From Euptelea pleiosperma (taxonomy: Eukaryota; Streptophyta; Magnoliopsida; Ranunculales; Eupteleaceae): DNA of 64,000 bases. Positions 44,695-56,585 of the stretch are shown here, one piece after another (position 1 is the first letter of the stretch; each line of letters begins with the position of its first letter). The notes under the pieces were generated by a model. The model did no database searches and was not told where the DNA came from. It saw nothing but the letters and a program-made list of their open reading frames with translations. A program made the translations under genes and the position numbers. Location: positions 15,055,464 to 15,119,463 of the forward strand of contig CM068548.1 of assembly GCA_035048495.1 (NCBI GenBank). The letters run 5' to 3'.

Positions 44695-45370
44695 TTTTGA
44701 TCCCATGTGGTGCCTAGTTGAAGACGTGGGCACCCGTCTAATTAGTAAATTCACGTATTATTCGCATTTAATACTTGAATTTTTTGTCTTTTCTGAAGAA
44801 ACGTTGAATACGGCCGTAAAAAATTAAAAAAATCAGATGAAATCACAAATTTTAAGATTAAACGAATAACACATGTATTATTCACATCTAATATTCGAAT
44901 TTTGTGTTTTTTTTTAAATAAAAATATATTAAATGACTATATAAAATGAAAAAATTGATAAAATTCAGCCTCTTCAAGGCCAAACGAATATATCACTTAA
45001 ACAATGACTGAATTTTGACCAGATTTTTATATCCCGAAACTGAATTAAATTCGAACTTTTCTGTTTCAGATCTTTGCCGTATGACGAATTACTAACTATG
45101 GGTGCCCGAGAAAGACCCAATACTGCCGCAAAGATCATTTCCCTTGAAAAATGAGGAGGAAAAAAAAAAAAAAAAGGTCGGGTTGGATTACCCCAAATAA
45201 TGCTAGATATCCAATGGTTAAAATTCAACCCATAAAAAAGGACTCCAATGCAACGGTTATAAATCACTAATCAGGCTGATTTTTGGTACGTAGTGAGCCA
45301 AACATCCATATAGTCCGTAGTTTATGAGTGTTCCACGTGGCTCATCATGTGGTCCGTCAGTTTTCAAAGA
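44695..45370. repeat. Segmental duplication (partner 48030-48680)
   Basis: Collinear stretches, including CCAGATTTTTATATCCCGAA and CTGCCGCAAAGAT, followed by the same MITE half. The left 300 bp also occur at 32750-33020. Confidence 0.75.
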
Positions 45371-47320
45371 TTTATTGGAAGTGGAAACATGGCACTCTCA
45401 GGTCATTTGTACTTCAGTTAATGGCTTATTTGCTTTACATATATATACAATTTTGGAACAGGTTCCAAGGACAACCTTTTTTGACAACTAAATATTCACA
45501 CCTCTTCTCGTAGATTCTGAGAATCCAATGGTGGTTGATAGTGCTGAGCTGACATTCACTCTAGCCAAATTTCGCATGCGAGGCAAAACAATTTATTTTT
45601 CTACAAATCTGGCCTACCAAACACAGCAATGAAAATAGCACCCTCTAATAAAACTAACATTACCTGTGTTTTCAATGGTGAAGTGAGTATGGCTTCTCTC
45701 ACTAATTTTCTTTGGAAAAGAGCTAAAAACTCTCTAGAAAAATCTTCATAAGGGAGCAGACAACGTGATTTTTGTTACTTACCGCTGTCCTATGCTCCCA
45801 GTGACCGCATGGATATTTAGCTTAACCCTTTGTGGATAAACAACCAAAAATCAACCTGATTGGTAATCTCTAGCCATTAGATTTTAGTAATTTTTAAGAC
45901 ATGACTAGCAGTTGGATTAAACCATTTTTTGGGTACTAAGCCAACGGCAGAAAACATCAAACAAGCTGATTTTTGGGAGCTCGGGTTTGATGTCCCTCCT
46001 CCAAAATGCCACATGGTGTATTATTTAGGGCCCACTTACCTTATGGATATTTGGTCCACCTATTGATGAATCTACAGATAAAAAAATCAGTATAATTAGT
46101 GATTTATAGTCGTTGGATTTAGTCTTCTAACCAACCTTTTTGTTTGGAACTTATTTATTTACACATCGGTCCAGCATTTGACAGATTTTAAGCATCCAAC
46201 TTGTGTATTATTGACCATGTGTTGTGGTCAGTCTTTTCAACAGCTATGTCAAGCTTGTGGCAGGCTAGGGGTGCAAATGGGCCCGACTTGGGCATTTTTC
46301 TGGCAAATTCCGAGCCTGAGGCCCAATCTAATTCAATGCAAATTCAGGCCGGAAACCTTTAATGGGCCGGTCTGTTTATACCCCTACTTGTGGCATGGTT
46401 CAATATTAATACTGACCATCGCCCGAAACCCAATCAGTGTTTAAGAATCAATGGTTCGGAAATGGACCCATTTACTGCACAGTTAATAATAATCCAACTT
46501 TGCCCGAATCTATCATTCAGTAGTGTAAGAACCTAGACCAACTAACTGAAACAGTCCCCGTAATCACACACGTGAACTTGTTTTTTCTAGGGTTGTCAAT
46601 GGATATTGGTGAGGTTGATCTTCCCACCATTGAGATCAGCACTTTCTCATAATATCGTAACTTATAATCTACTTTTCATAAGACTAGAAATGTCGAAATG
46701 GGGCTGATTTTTTTTTGAGGTTGATATCGATGTTGAGAAGAATATCATCACTAAAAAATCATCCCTTAACTCATTTGTATGTGGGACCCCAGGACTGTGT
46801 GACATTTTATGAATCACAAAAGCATGAGTCATTTTTGACAATCCAGCCACACACAGAAAGTTGTCTATACTGTGGAGACCATCCTCGTAAAAATAATCAG
46901 TCTGTTCCCACATTCTTAATATCACGAAAATTTAACTCGAATTTAAAAAAATCTGGACCATCCAATTTAATTATTAATTTAGTCAATTTTTTCATTAGGT
47001 TAGTAATATGGAATTAATTGATTTGTGTTTAAGATAACCAACATGGTGAGAACAGCCCACTGTGTAGTTGGATTGTCCAACATGATCTCCATGTGGCCCT
47101 ACCACTGGATGTAAGATATAGATGCAAGTTTATCTAACTCTCTTTGCATTTTTTTTATTTTTTGACTCCATATATTTAATCTAAAATTGTAGTAAACCTG
47201 CTTCTAAAGGGGAGGGTCAAGCTGGTCTTTGATATGGACGTCCGTTTCAAGAGTTTGATATTTCCTTCCTCTCGGGGCACTGACACTGTAAATGTTGGGC
47301 TCACCCCTTAATGGACCTTT
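45371..47320. other. Intergenic repeats, no gene
   Basis: Contains a truncated family-3 MITE (45770-45988), a small hAT-like MITE (46267-46385) and a stretch (46670-46830) repeated at 14650-14830. The small open frames show no protein-like features. Confidence 0.5.
46267..46385. mobile_element. 119-bp MITE (AGGGGTGCAAATGGGCC ends)
   Basis: Ends AGGGGTGCAAATGGGCC and GGTCTGTTTATACCCCT are inverted repeats. The 9-bp repeat CTTGTGGCA lies 3-4 bp outside on the left and one base outside on the right, a probable target duplication of a hAT-like element. Confidence 0.6.
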
Positions 47321-47321
47321 T

Positions 47322-47600
47322 CATTTTTTTGATAAGGTAAAGTTTTATTGAAAAGGGAAAAATAAAGATACATAACAAAAGGGAGGTCGAGATGACCACC
47401 AAAAAAGAAAAAAGAACTAACTAGCCTTATGCATGATAGACTCCCATCTAAAAATAAGATCTTCAAAAGCTAGCCATTTACATTCTTCAAAGACCTTAGA
47501 CCAGAGGTAGAGGAGAGTCTTGATGGATAATACAATATCAAAAGTCGGGGACTCCTATCCATTGAAAGTTCTTCTGTTTCTCTCCTTCTAGATATCCCAT
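47322..47600 (-). mobile_element. LINE 3' end, minus strand
   Basis: Minus-strand translation contains ERNRRTFNG followed by ESPTFDIVLSIKTLLYLWS, typical of the last part of plant LINE ORF2, and ends in a CTTATCAAAAAAAA-like tail (47327-47340 on the plus strand reads TTTTTTTGATAAGG). It is strongly 5'-truncated and has stops. Confidence 0.65.
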
Positions 47601-48029
47601 TAAATTAAAAAATAGGATATTTTCTTTTTACCAATTGTATATTAAATTTCTCTTAATAGTAGTCAATTGCTTTATATTAATAATATATTTTATCTCATTA
47701 GGTACCTGAGTCCAAGACTAAAGCGAAATAAGTGTATAAAAGTCCAAATCTAAACAAAAGAGCGAACTTGTGTTGGATTAGAAGACGGACTAAGAGTGGG
47801 CCAATGTAAGGGCAAGCCCATTAGGGGAAAATTTTGAAGGTTTGGCCCTTTCAATTTTTTGGACCACCAACCCAAAATCATAACAATCAGATATCTTAGT
47901 CATCAATTCAAAGGAAAAAATGAGCAAACATTTTGATTGCTATATTTTTAATGGGCGGTTTGTTGTGGGCGTTCGTTTCAACAGTACTCTTCGGGGCACT
48001 GACACCGTAAATGCTTGGCCCACTCCTTA
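47601..48029. other. AT-rich intergenic sequence
   Basis: Two similar short stretches mention CACTGACAC.GTAAATG (47278 and 47998). No gene or complete mobile element seen. Confidence 0.4.
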
Positions 48030-48851
48030 ATGAACCTACACACTAGTTAGTAAATTCACGTTTAATACTCTAATTTAAGGGCTTTTGATAGAAACGTTTA
48101 ATATGGCCCTATAAAATAGAAAAATCTGGGCAAAATCACAAATTTTAAGATTAAACGTATAAAACATGTTTAATCATATTTAATACACGAATTTTGTGTT
48201 TTTTTTAATAAAAACATATTAAACTGCTATATAAAATGAAAATATTGGTAAAATTAAGCCTTTTTAAGGCTAAACGAATATAACACTTAAAAAATGACCG
48301 AATTTTTTAACCAGATTTTTATATCCCGAAACCGAATTAAACTCAAACTTTTATGTTTCGGATCTTTGCCGTATGCTGAATTACTAACTATTGGCGCCCA
48401 AGAGTGACCCAATACTGCCGCAAAGATTAATTCCCTTGAAAAATGAGGAGAAAAAAAGAGAGGAAGCTTCAGCTTGGATTACCCCGAATAATGCTAGATA
48501 TCCAATGGTTAAGATTCAACCCATAAAAAAGATTCCGATGCAACAGTTATAAATTACTAATCAGGATTATTTTTGGTCCCTAAGGATGAGCCAAACATCC
48601 AAATGGTCCTTATTCTCTCTGAGTGTTCCACGTGGCTCATCAAGTGGTCCTCAGTTGTCAAAGATTTATTGGAAGTGGCAACATGGCGCTCTCCGATCAT
48701 ATCCTTTGAAAAAATTCAGTATCCTACTAGGACGAGAGTAAAACTTGTGTCAAAAGATATTGTGACGGAAGCCGGTCACAGCACTCAATAAGAGCCACGT
48801 GGCACACAATCAGAGGGCGCTGACCGTCTGGATGTTTGGCCAGTCCCTTGG

Positions 48852-49085
48852 TGTTGAAGCATCAGCTCTTCAAGATTTGGTAAAGCTCCTTCCTCTAATC
48901 TCCATTCCTCAAACCCCTTGAAAATTATCTCAAAACTCAAGACTTGAAGTTGAGGAAATGCTCCAGCAGGGCAAACAATTTCCCTTGCTTCAATTGAAGA
49001 CCGTATCATCACAAGATACTTCAGGTTTGGCAGCATTCCTAGCGTTGGGAACGGATCCTCCACTAGTTCGCTATGTTCAAATTGA
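48852..49085 (-). pseudogene. CNL relic: short LRR piece between MITE fragments
   Basis: Minus strand reads SELVEDPFPTLGMLPNLKYL, IEAREIVCPAGAFPQLQVLS and EEWRLEEGALPNLEELMLQ, the last LRRs of the CNLs. Both ends abut MITE sequence, so the piece was carved out by rearrangement. Confidence 0.8.
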
Positions 49086-49229
49086 AGATCATCCTCACCA
49101 AAAACCAGCCATGGGTCCACCAAATGGTTTTCAAAAATGGTTGTCCCTGGATCCCGACCCAAAACAAAAAAAAAAATTGAGATTTTTGGCTCTTCATCCA
49201 CACTTTCTTGATTCAATTTGCATGTCACC

Positions 49230-49600
49230 CAATGTCACAACAACAAAACATGGTAGTAGCGACCACCAGGCTAAAAGCTCCGTTGCTAAAGCTTTTAGCA
49301 GTGGTCAGCCCAAAAAATGGCCACGGCTAATAGTCCCTCCAAATCCACGGCAAAGGTCGTGGCTAATAGTGCTTTTAGCAGTGGAAAAATCACCCAAACT
49401 GCTGACCACCACTAATGACACTTATAGCGGCAGCCATCACTGGCCGCCGCTAAACTATTATTAGTGTTGTTAATGAATCGGGGTTGAACCAAAACTGATC
49501 TAATAGCTTACCGGGTTACAAATTCTATGTCCAGACCCGATGCAATAAGCTATCGAAACTTATTGGATTGGACTGGACGGTGTCGACCAAATATTGAGTT
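49230..49600. mobile_element. CACTA-like segment, decayed terminus
   Basis: Starts CACAACAACAAAACATGGTA, a degraded form of the CACTACAAGAAAA end at 36126, with the same subterminal repeats. Confidence 0.5.
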
Positions 49601-50914
49601 GGTTTCATTGATAAAACTCTTAAATTTGACTTACAGAGAATAAAAGTTACACGAATTCTCAAGTCAAATAACAAATTGTAAAAGATTTTATCAACATACA
49701 TTTCATTGGTATAACATATATTTCATTAATAATATGCTGGTTATGGGGGATTCAATTGTTGGAAAACCCTGAATGACAGTAGATTATGATATGGCATTCG
49801 GACATGGTGTTCGTTCAGCCAATCAGGGCCCATCATTCAACAAGATAGTGTGATTGTACTATCCTAACCATCTAATTTTTTCTTTTATTTTTGGACAGTT
49901 AAGAAAAATCTAGCATAAGGTCCGAAAATATATGTTTATATTTCCAATGGCTGGGATCATTTGCTTGCTCTAATTCTTGACCTCGGAAGTCTCCTAGGTG
50001 AGACCCATTAAATAGTGGTGCCAACAACCTTCCGAGACGGCAGAATTGAAAAAATCTATGATACAGAATTCTGAAAATCCCTAAAAATGCTACTCTTTCC
50101 GGCCCACTGACCCCATGAATGTCTGGCTCATCTCTTGGTCGAACTACCCACTAAAAGCAGCCTGTTTGGTGACATATTGCAGTGTTATTCAAGCACATTT
50201 TCATCATGGGCTTGGAACCCATCCATGGGCCTATTCACGAAACCGGTGATGAAAAAGTGATCGAATCCAATGGCTAGAAATCACAAATGAAGCTGTTTTT
50301 AATATACGAGTCCACCAAGATGTGGACCAAACATTCATGCTCCAGTGACCCTGAAATAAGGTGTCGCGTGGCATTTTAAGGGGCTATTGTATCAAACTTT
50401 TGATACAGAACTCTGTATCATAGAACTCATCCTCTGCTGCAAAATTTGCTGATAATGTGCTTATATATCAGTATCATCAGGCTATATTAATACTCTGTTC
50501 CACATCTCATAACAATTACATTTTAATTTCCAAGAGAGAGAATGATTACATTCCCAAACCAATCAACTAAATCCCAATCGTACAAGGACCCACTGCGTTA
50601 AATCTGAACCGTCCCTTCAGAGTACAACAAAATAAATTCACAAGCAACCACAAGATAATCTACTAAAGCAGTATCTAGAACACATGAAAATCCACAAGTG
50701 CAAGCTTACATTGAATGGTGGGTTCCGCATCAACTCCTTCAGCACGAACAATCTCTCATTCACCTTTGTGGCTAGCACAAATACAAGTTACTTATCATCA
50801 ATTAACCGATAATGACACCCATGCAAGGTTTAAAATATCATTCCGTTTCATTGTCTTGGTAAGCTAAAGGAACGAGACCTATCAACCGAGACAGAATGAG
50901 ACAATGAAAAGAAA

Positions 50915-50955
<41 letters not shown>

Positions 50956-51442
50956 TAAACTATATTTAATATTTAATTAAATTATAAAATTACTTTTTAC
51001 TTTAATATGTGTTATAAAAGTACATATACCATGAAAATAAAGATATAAACCAATTTTAGTACTTAGATTAAACTGTTGGTATGAAACGAAGCATTCTCCT
51101 ATGTATCAGTTCAATACCTTACCGGAATGATACTTAGGGTTGTGTTGGACACAGTATTATGCTCGAAACTCCTTTAAGACCAGAGGGTTCTGAAAAACAA
51201 TACATCTATATAACAAAACAGAGTGGTTATTTCCCCACTTGTACTCCCTTTTATAGACTTCAACAAAGAAGGGCAGAGATCTTATCCTTCAACTGGACGG
51301 TGGATCTCAGCCATTCATACCCGATTTTGGCAAATGTTTTGTCGGAGAGTGCCGAGCGCACAAGCCACCCACTAGTACCTTATAAGGAATGGAAAAACAA
51401 AACAAAAAATGAAACTAGAGTAAAAGAAAAGAGAAGAAAAAC
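49601..51442. repeat. Duplicated 3' flank of CNL 51443-54214
   Basis: Collinear with 861-2490 and 36481-38022. Contains (AT)n at 50923-50951 and the exon-like block at 50710-50771 (minus strand, CTAG...GTAAGC). Confidence 0.75.
50710..50771 (-). other. Conserved 62-bp exon-like block (CNL 51443-54214 unit)
   Basis: Same borders and length as the other units' blocks; about 670 bp below the CNL stop. Confidence 0.4.
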
Positions 51443-54214
51443 TCACAGGTATATGATTTCAAGGGAAGGCACGTGTGCGACCTTATACCAATCTTCTCCC
51501 ACATTTTCTTGGACCCTAGCCACGAATTCATTCGGCATATCAATAAGCTCCAATTTTTGGAGGGTGGTAAGATGTCGCAATCCATCTGGAACCATTTTCA
51601 AATTTGGAACAGTGTGAAGCGCCAGCAGTCTAAGATTGGGTAACGCTCCTTCCTCCACTCTCCATTCCTCAAACCCATTGAAGTACTCAAACGACAAGTG
51701 TTGAAGTTGAGGAAACGCTCCAGCAAGGCAAACAATTTCCCTTGCTTCAATTGAAGAATTTGCAGCAATCCCAAGATACTTCAGGTTTGGCAGCTTCCCT
51801 AGCGTTGGGAATGGATCTTCCACTAGTTCGGTATAACAAAATTGAAGCCTGGTCATATAGGGTGGGAATTCATGTGGGTGAGGTAGCTTCTTTATCCGCA
51901 CTCCTAACAACTTCAATCTGTAGAGATTGATGTGATTCGAAAAAATCATTAATCTTTCTATTGGATTCTCAAATAGTTCATCATTTTTTGACCACAACAA
52001 CAAGGATTCAAGGCGGTCCAATTTGGCAATCCACCCAGCCAATCCCTCTACATGCGACTCTAAATCACCCACTACACACAATTTTATAAGCTTAGTAAAC
52101 TTGTCCCACCCATCCTTCACCTGGCTTTTCTTGTCTATACGTAGCCCCCATAGTGTCTGAAGGTTCCTTGTTAAAGAGTCAGATGAACCATCTCCCCTGC
52201 TTCTTGGTGGATCCAGCTTCAGTGTACCTTCGATATATGCCAAATACAAGTATCGTAGTTGGTGCATCTCCCATATCACACTACCGTCATCTTCTATCTC
52301 TGTCCTTTTCAAATCTAGTGTTCGTAGGTTTTGAAGTTTGCCAATGGATGATGAAAACCGTTCTACTCGATAAAATCTTAACCGCAAGTACCTCAAATGG
52401 ATTAATTTTCCAATTGCCTTGGGTAATTTACGATAACCACCGAAACCAATCTGAAAAATTGGATAACCTAGATCAAGCACCCTAAGCATTCCAAAAATAC
52501 CCCGATTATGAAAGATGCCATCAAGATGCCTATGATCCAACCCATCAGAGCAAGAAAAAGAACGTACATTTTGAAGGGAATGTTCCATACAAAAACTCTC
52601 GGCAGCAGAATGCACAGCAAGTCGACGAACCTTGGTTGGGGTTGGAGTAGATGTAGAAGAATTTGCATCAGAATGAATTTGGAAAAGCTTATCTTCTTTA
52701 GCTTTTGATATTGAGATATCCCTCAAAAGATCATGGAAACGACACTTTTTAACACTCCCAAATGGCCTCCTGCTTGCTACTTGAACCATGCATCTGTCAA
52801 TTAACTCTTCTAGGTACTCCTCTCCAGTGACTTCGGCTATTTGGTCACCTCGTTGTTGCACAAACCCTTCTGATATCCACAACCGAATCAACCTCCTCGC
52901 AGAGATTTCGGAGTCTTCAGGGAAAAGGCCAAGATATAAGAAGCAGGGTTTCAAGTAGAGAGGTAAGTCATAGTAGCTCAAAGCTAAGATTTCTAAGCAT
53001 GGTGTTTGGTCTTGATTGAGCTGCCAATTCAAGCGGTCAAGTACTTTTGACCACTCACTAATGCTCTCAGGTTTCCTAGATAAAAAACCTCCCAATAATA
53101 CGATTGCAAGAGGTAAGCCCCCGCATTTCTTCACGATTTTTTTTCCAATTTCCTCCAACTGCATTGGAGGAACAAATTTCCCAACAATATTGTTTTCTTC
53201 TACCGGAAATACCTTTTTTGAAAATAAGGCCCAACTATCATCATCACTTAGAGGTTGTAGTTCATGAAATGGGCTTACCGGATCAGCATATTTGGCTACG
53301 TCCTTGTTGCGAGTAGTGAGCACAACTCTACTCCCCTTTGCATTGTTGGGAAATACTGATTTGATATCATCCCAAGCATCGGTTTTCCATATGTCGTCCA
53401 CGACTACTATATACCTTCGCTCTATCAGGAAACAAGAGAGCTTCTCCTCTAGTTCTTCTTCAGTCATCTTTTGTGAGTTCTCTCTTTCAAGATTCATGAC
53501 CTTCTTCGCGCAGTCCTGCAAAAGCTCTTTGATTTTGTACACTTGAGATACAGAAATCCAAGCATGACAATCAAAATGCTTATTAATTGCATCACTATTA
53601 AAAACCTTCTTAGCAAGTGTGGTTTTGCCTAAGCCCCCCATACCTACGATAGAAATCACACGTAGTCGTGGGTTCTGCCCAATCAACCGTGCTTCCAATT
53701 CATTTGCAACTTTCTCTACGCCAACAATTTCATCCGAATGAGGAGTTCGTCTCCGATTGCGCGATCGTTCACTCGCAGAGCTTGACCCTTCTTCCCTTAC
53801 TCCTCCAATATCTTCAATGCCATAGGTTATTCGACTTGTAGAGATATCGGAGATCTTTTTCTTGATCTGCTCAATCTTCTTGCCAACCTTATGGTTGGCG
53901 ATTAAGTTGTTGAAGGTGAAAGCATACCTCTTTACAAGACCCCTCCTCTTTTGCTGCGTTTGTAAGAAGATGAGAGTCTCGATGACGTCCTCTGCGTCAT
54001 AGGCAACATCTCTGATGTCCGCTACCCAGTTCCTGATTCTTGCATTTCCTCCTTGTTGTTTCTCGTCTGCATCTTTCAAGAAACATAACATGCTCCTCAT
54101 TTCCCTTTCAATCCACACGACTTCGTCGTCCACACCATGTAGGAGATTTACTTCTTGAACGAGCAAGTCAACAAGTTTTTGAACCACCACAGAAACAACA
54201 ACCTCAACAGCCAT
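51443..54214 (-). CDS. Intact CC-NB-ARC-LRR (CNL) disease-resistance protein, 923 aa
   Basis: Intracellular receptor of the RPM1/RPP13 type. Coiled coil 1-130; P-loop GMGGLGKTT (191-199), kinase-2 YIVVVDDIW (268-276), RNBS-B GSRVVLTTRN, CGGLPLA, CFLYLGLFPEDSE, FHD (493-495) instead of MHD; LRRs about 530-918; end EIIYL. The coding part is a single exon. It is a patchwork of its neighbours: LNLERENSQ-type NB sequence is private, SRRPFGSVKKCRFHD equals the broken gene, GYPIFQIGFGGYRKLPKA and RFYRVERFSSSIGKL equal the 38023 gene, YTELVEDPFPTLGKLPNLKYL equals the broken gene again, and LRHLTTLQ-LELIDMPNEF equals the relic at 2491. It keeps all nucleotide-binding motifs and is probably functional. 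Confidence 0.93.
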   Translation of the reverse strand: MAVEVVVSVVVQKLVDLLVQEVNLLHGVDDEVVWIEREMRSMLCFLKDADEKQQGGNARIRNWVADIRDVAYDAEDVIETLIFLQTQQKRRGLVKRYAFTFNNLIANHKVGKKIEQIKKKISDISTSRITYGIEDIGGVREEGSSSASERSRNRRRTPHSDEIVGVEKVANELEARLIGQNPRLRVISIVGMGGLGKTTLAKKVFNSDAINKHFDCHAWISVSQVYKIKELLQDCAKKVMNLERENSQKMTEEELEEKLSCFLIERRYIVVVDDIWKTDAWDDIKSVFPNNAKGSRVVLTTRNKDVAKYADPVSPFHELQPLSDDDSWALFSKKVFPVEENNIVGKFVPPMQLEEIGKKIVKKCGGLPLAIVLLGGFLSRKPESISEWSKVLDRLNWQLNQDQTPCLEILALSYYDLPLYLKPCFLYLGLFPEDSEISARRLIRLWISEGFVQQRGDQIAEVTGEEYLEELIDRCMVQVASRRPFGSVKKCRFHDLLRDISISKAKEDKLFQIHSDANSSTSTPTPTKVRRLAVHSAAESFCMEHSLQNVRSFSCSDGLDHRHLDGIFHNRGIFGMLRVLDLGYPIFQIGFGGYRKLPKAIGKLIHLRYLRLRFYRVERFSSSIGKLQNLRTLDLKRTEIEDDGSVIWEMHQLRYLYLAYIEGTLKLDPPRSRGDGSSDSLTRNLQTLWGLRIDKKSQVKDGWDKFTKLIKLCVVGDLESHVEGLAGWIAKLDRLESLLLWSKNDELFENPIERLMIFSNHINLYRLKLLGVRIKKLPHPHEFPPYMTRLQFCYTELVEDPFPTLGKLPNLKYLGIAANSSIEAREIVCLAGAFPQLQHLSFEYFNGFEEWRVEEGALPNLRLLALHTVPNLKMVPDGLRHLTTLQKLELIDMPNEFVARVQENVGEDWYKVAHVPSLEIIYL

Positions 54215-54590
54215 AGATTGATCCTTTTTTTGTCTTCTTTCTTCTTGCTCACAAGGGAAGCAAACAGATTGCAGCTAGATCTGTGTGAATCATTAGATTT
54301 TATTGGACTGTAATGTCAAGAAAGAGGCTTGGTGAGAATTTTCTGAGACTAATTTTTGTGGGTAAATGATGGAAGGTTTCATTAATGATCACGTGAAGTT
54401 CTGGGGGGCATGTGAAACGAAAGTCCTTGTGAGACAACTTAACGAAGCCGCCTTAATGAAGCGTGAACCAGCTTTCTACTTTGGCCTATCCTGTCTAATG
54501 TTCATTGGATAAAAGAGTGCCTTGGACAGGTTGCAACTTGCAAGTCGCTCTAAAATTTATTCACTTGTTCTAGTTTGATCCAATATCCTT
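54215..54590. promoter_or_regulatory. 5' flank of CNL 51443-54214
   Basis: Shares the leader with the paralogues. From about 54480 it is collinear with 41570-41650 (GGCCTATCCTGTCTAAT). No certain TATA box. Confidence 0.5.
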
Positions 54591-54950
54591 GAGCAAGACT
54601 TGCCTGACCACCCGCAATATAAGCCACGTGGAAATTTATTAGAGGACACTGACCGTATATATGTTTGGTCAATCCCTAGGTGGACCTACAAACCAAAAAT
54701 CAGCCTGATCAGTGACTTCAAACCATTGGATCTTTATACGGAAATGATGGTAAATAATGCTCAAAATTCCTACGGTTAAAATCAACCAACGAAAATGACC
54801 TCAACACACGCTTAGAGATCACTGATCAGGTTGATTTTGGGTTTGTAGGTCCACCTAGGGATTGACCAAACATCTATATGGTCAGTGTCCTCTAATAAAT
54901 TTCCTCGTGGCTTATATTGTGAGTAGTCAGTGGCCAGGCAAGTCTTGCTC
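54591..54950. mobile_element. 360-bp palindromic MITE with perfect 9-bp target duplication
   Basis: Ends GAGCAAGACTTGCCTG and CAGGCAAGTCTTGCTC; body of the MULE-like MITE family. Flanked by AATATCCTT at 54582-54590 and 54951-54959. The paralogous segment near 41650 has a single AATATCCTT, the unoccupied site. Confidence 0.9.
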
Positions 54951-54958
54951 AATATCCT

Positions 54959-55238
54959 TAGGGCGTGTTTGATTGCCAAGTGGGAAATTTGCATTTTCCT
55001 TGCGAAAATCCAATTGTCCATTGTTAGATAGCAATTTTAAATCCGTATAATTTTTCCTGTTGAACTCAGAATTCATTTCACATCCAAATAGATGAGAAAT
55101 CATTTCCACCTGAAAAGGCGCCTTTATTTTCTCACATGATTGAAACATGTGTTCTCAGTTGCACTCAATCAGCCATTTAAGGCATTTCCCAGATGTATTT
55201 TCTCCGAAAAATTTTCTGTGCAATCAAACACACCCTTA
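54959..55238. mobile_element. 280-bp hAT-like MITE
   Basis: Ends TAGGGCGTGTTTGATTGC and GCAATCAAACACACCCTTA are inverted repeats. Left parts of the same element occur at 27186 and 41657, where the right end is replaced by other sequence. Confidence 0.65.
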
Positions 55239-55638
55239 CTGTTGATTGAATAGGAGCACCACCATTGAATCTCCACTAGTACAATAATATTGAATTATCA
55301 TTGCAAGTCCCTAATTTTTGTTTCTCAATACGGAAAAAATGAAATAGTGCTAACATCATCTTTAGAAACGAAACTTCTGCATCCTCACCCTAAAGTTAAA
55401 ACCACTGATGGTCATCGAAATTCCCATAATATGAATCCCAGACTGATACATGACTCTAAACACCATTACAGGCAGCCATACACCGTAATCACACGTGTCA
55501 AGGGGAGGACATATAAAGAAGAGACACGAGAGATGAGGGGCACACATGGAGAGAATTAGAGAGAGAGAGGAGAATGCTAGAGAGAATTAAAGAGAAGATA
55601 GTGAGAGAGAGTTAGAGAAAGAAGAAAGTGAGAGATAT

Positions 55639-55671
<33 letters not shown>

Positions 55672-56585
55672 CTCGAAAGTTCAACTGATTCATCTCTGAC
55701 CTTCAAGATTCATGGTAAGCATCAGGCACAGAGGCAACAGTACTTGAGGTAAAGAACCAATCAATTGAACAATATAAGAATTTTACACATCAAAGTAATA
55801 ATGAAATTATGAATCTCATCAAGAAGGTGATAAAAAAAAGCACGACTACAATAGTATGGAACCCATTCATAGCAGTATTCCAAGTTCCAACCCCTAATGC
55901 TGATCAACCACTATCACAAGAAACACCTTCTCATAATCATGGATCACCAGATTCCCCTGCTACTGACACCCAATTAAGTTTAACTTATACACTCCACAAG
56001 TATTCAATGAGCAATCAAGTTGTCACTTTTTAATACACCAGAGATAATTAGAGATCATTTTAGGTGCAGAAAAAGGAAGGATTAGCAAAAAATACACAAG
56101 GCATAAATGTTGGGGAGTACCACTGTAAAACATGTTTCTTATTAAAAAGAAAAGGATAGCTTTTCCATCTTTGGCATGCTTTATTTATGAAATCTTTCTA
56201 TCTATCCATTACCACTACAAGGCCTTCTGTTACTTCTTGGGTACTCAAAAACAAGGCCTTCTGTTACACTTATTGATCTTGCATGAAGTGTTGATCATAA
56301 CAGTGACAGATACCTGTTATGCTGTTATAATGGTCCCTTTTAAACCTTGGTCTACATGTTAAAGATATCGATGACTCTCTGTAAGCATATTTCAGGGATA
56401 TGCATTGCTCATGTTGAAATGTTAACATTGTTGCAGCCATCATTTCAGCATTATAACTGTTTTTTGAACCATACACATTTAATACAACATAACTGTTCTG
56501 AACGTTTATAACTGTTTGTTGAAATCAAGATCTAGACTACACATTTACGACAGCAAATTGGCCAATTCATAGTGCAAGTTAAATG
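55239..56585. other. Gene-poor region with GA-rich tract
   Basis: A GAGAGA-rich tract runs 55555-55670. A decayed hAT-like MITE end (CCCTTTTAAACCTTGG) lies at 56335-56350. Open frames here show no recognisable domain. Confidence 0.5.
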
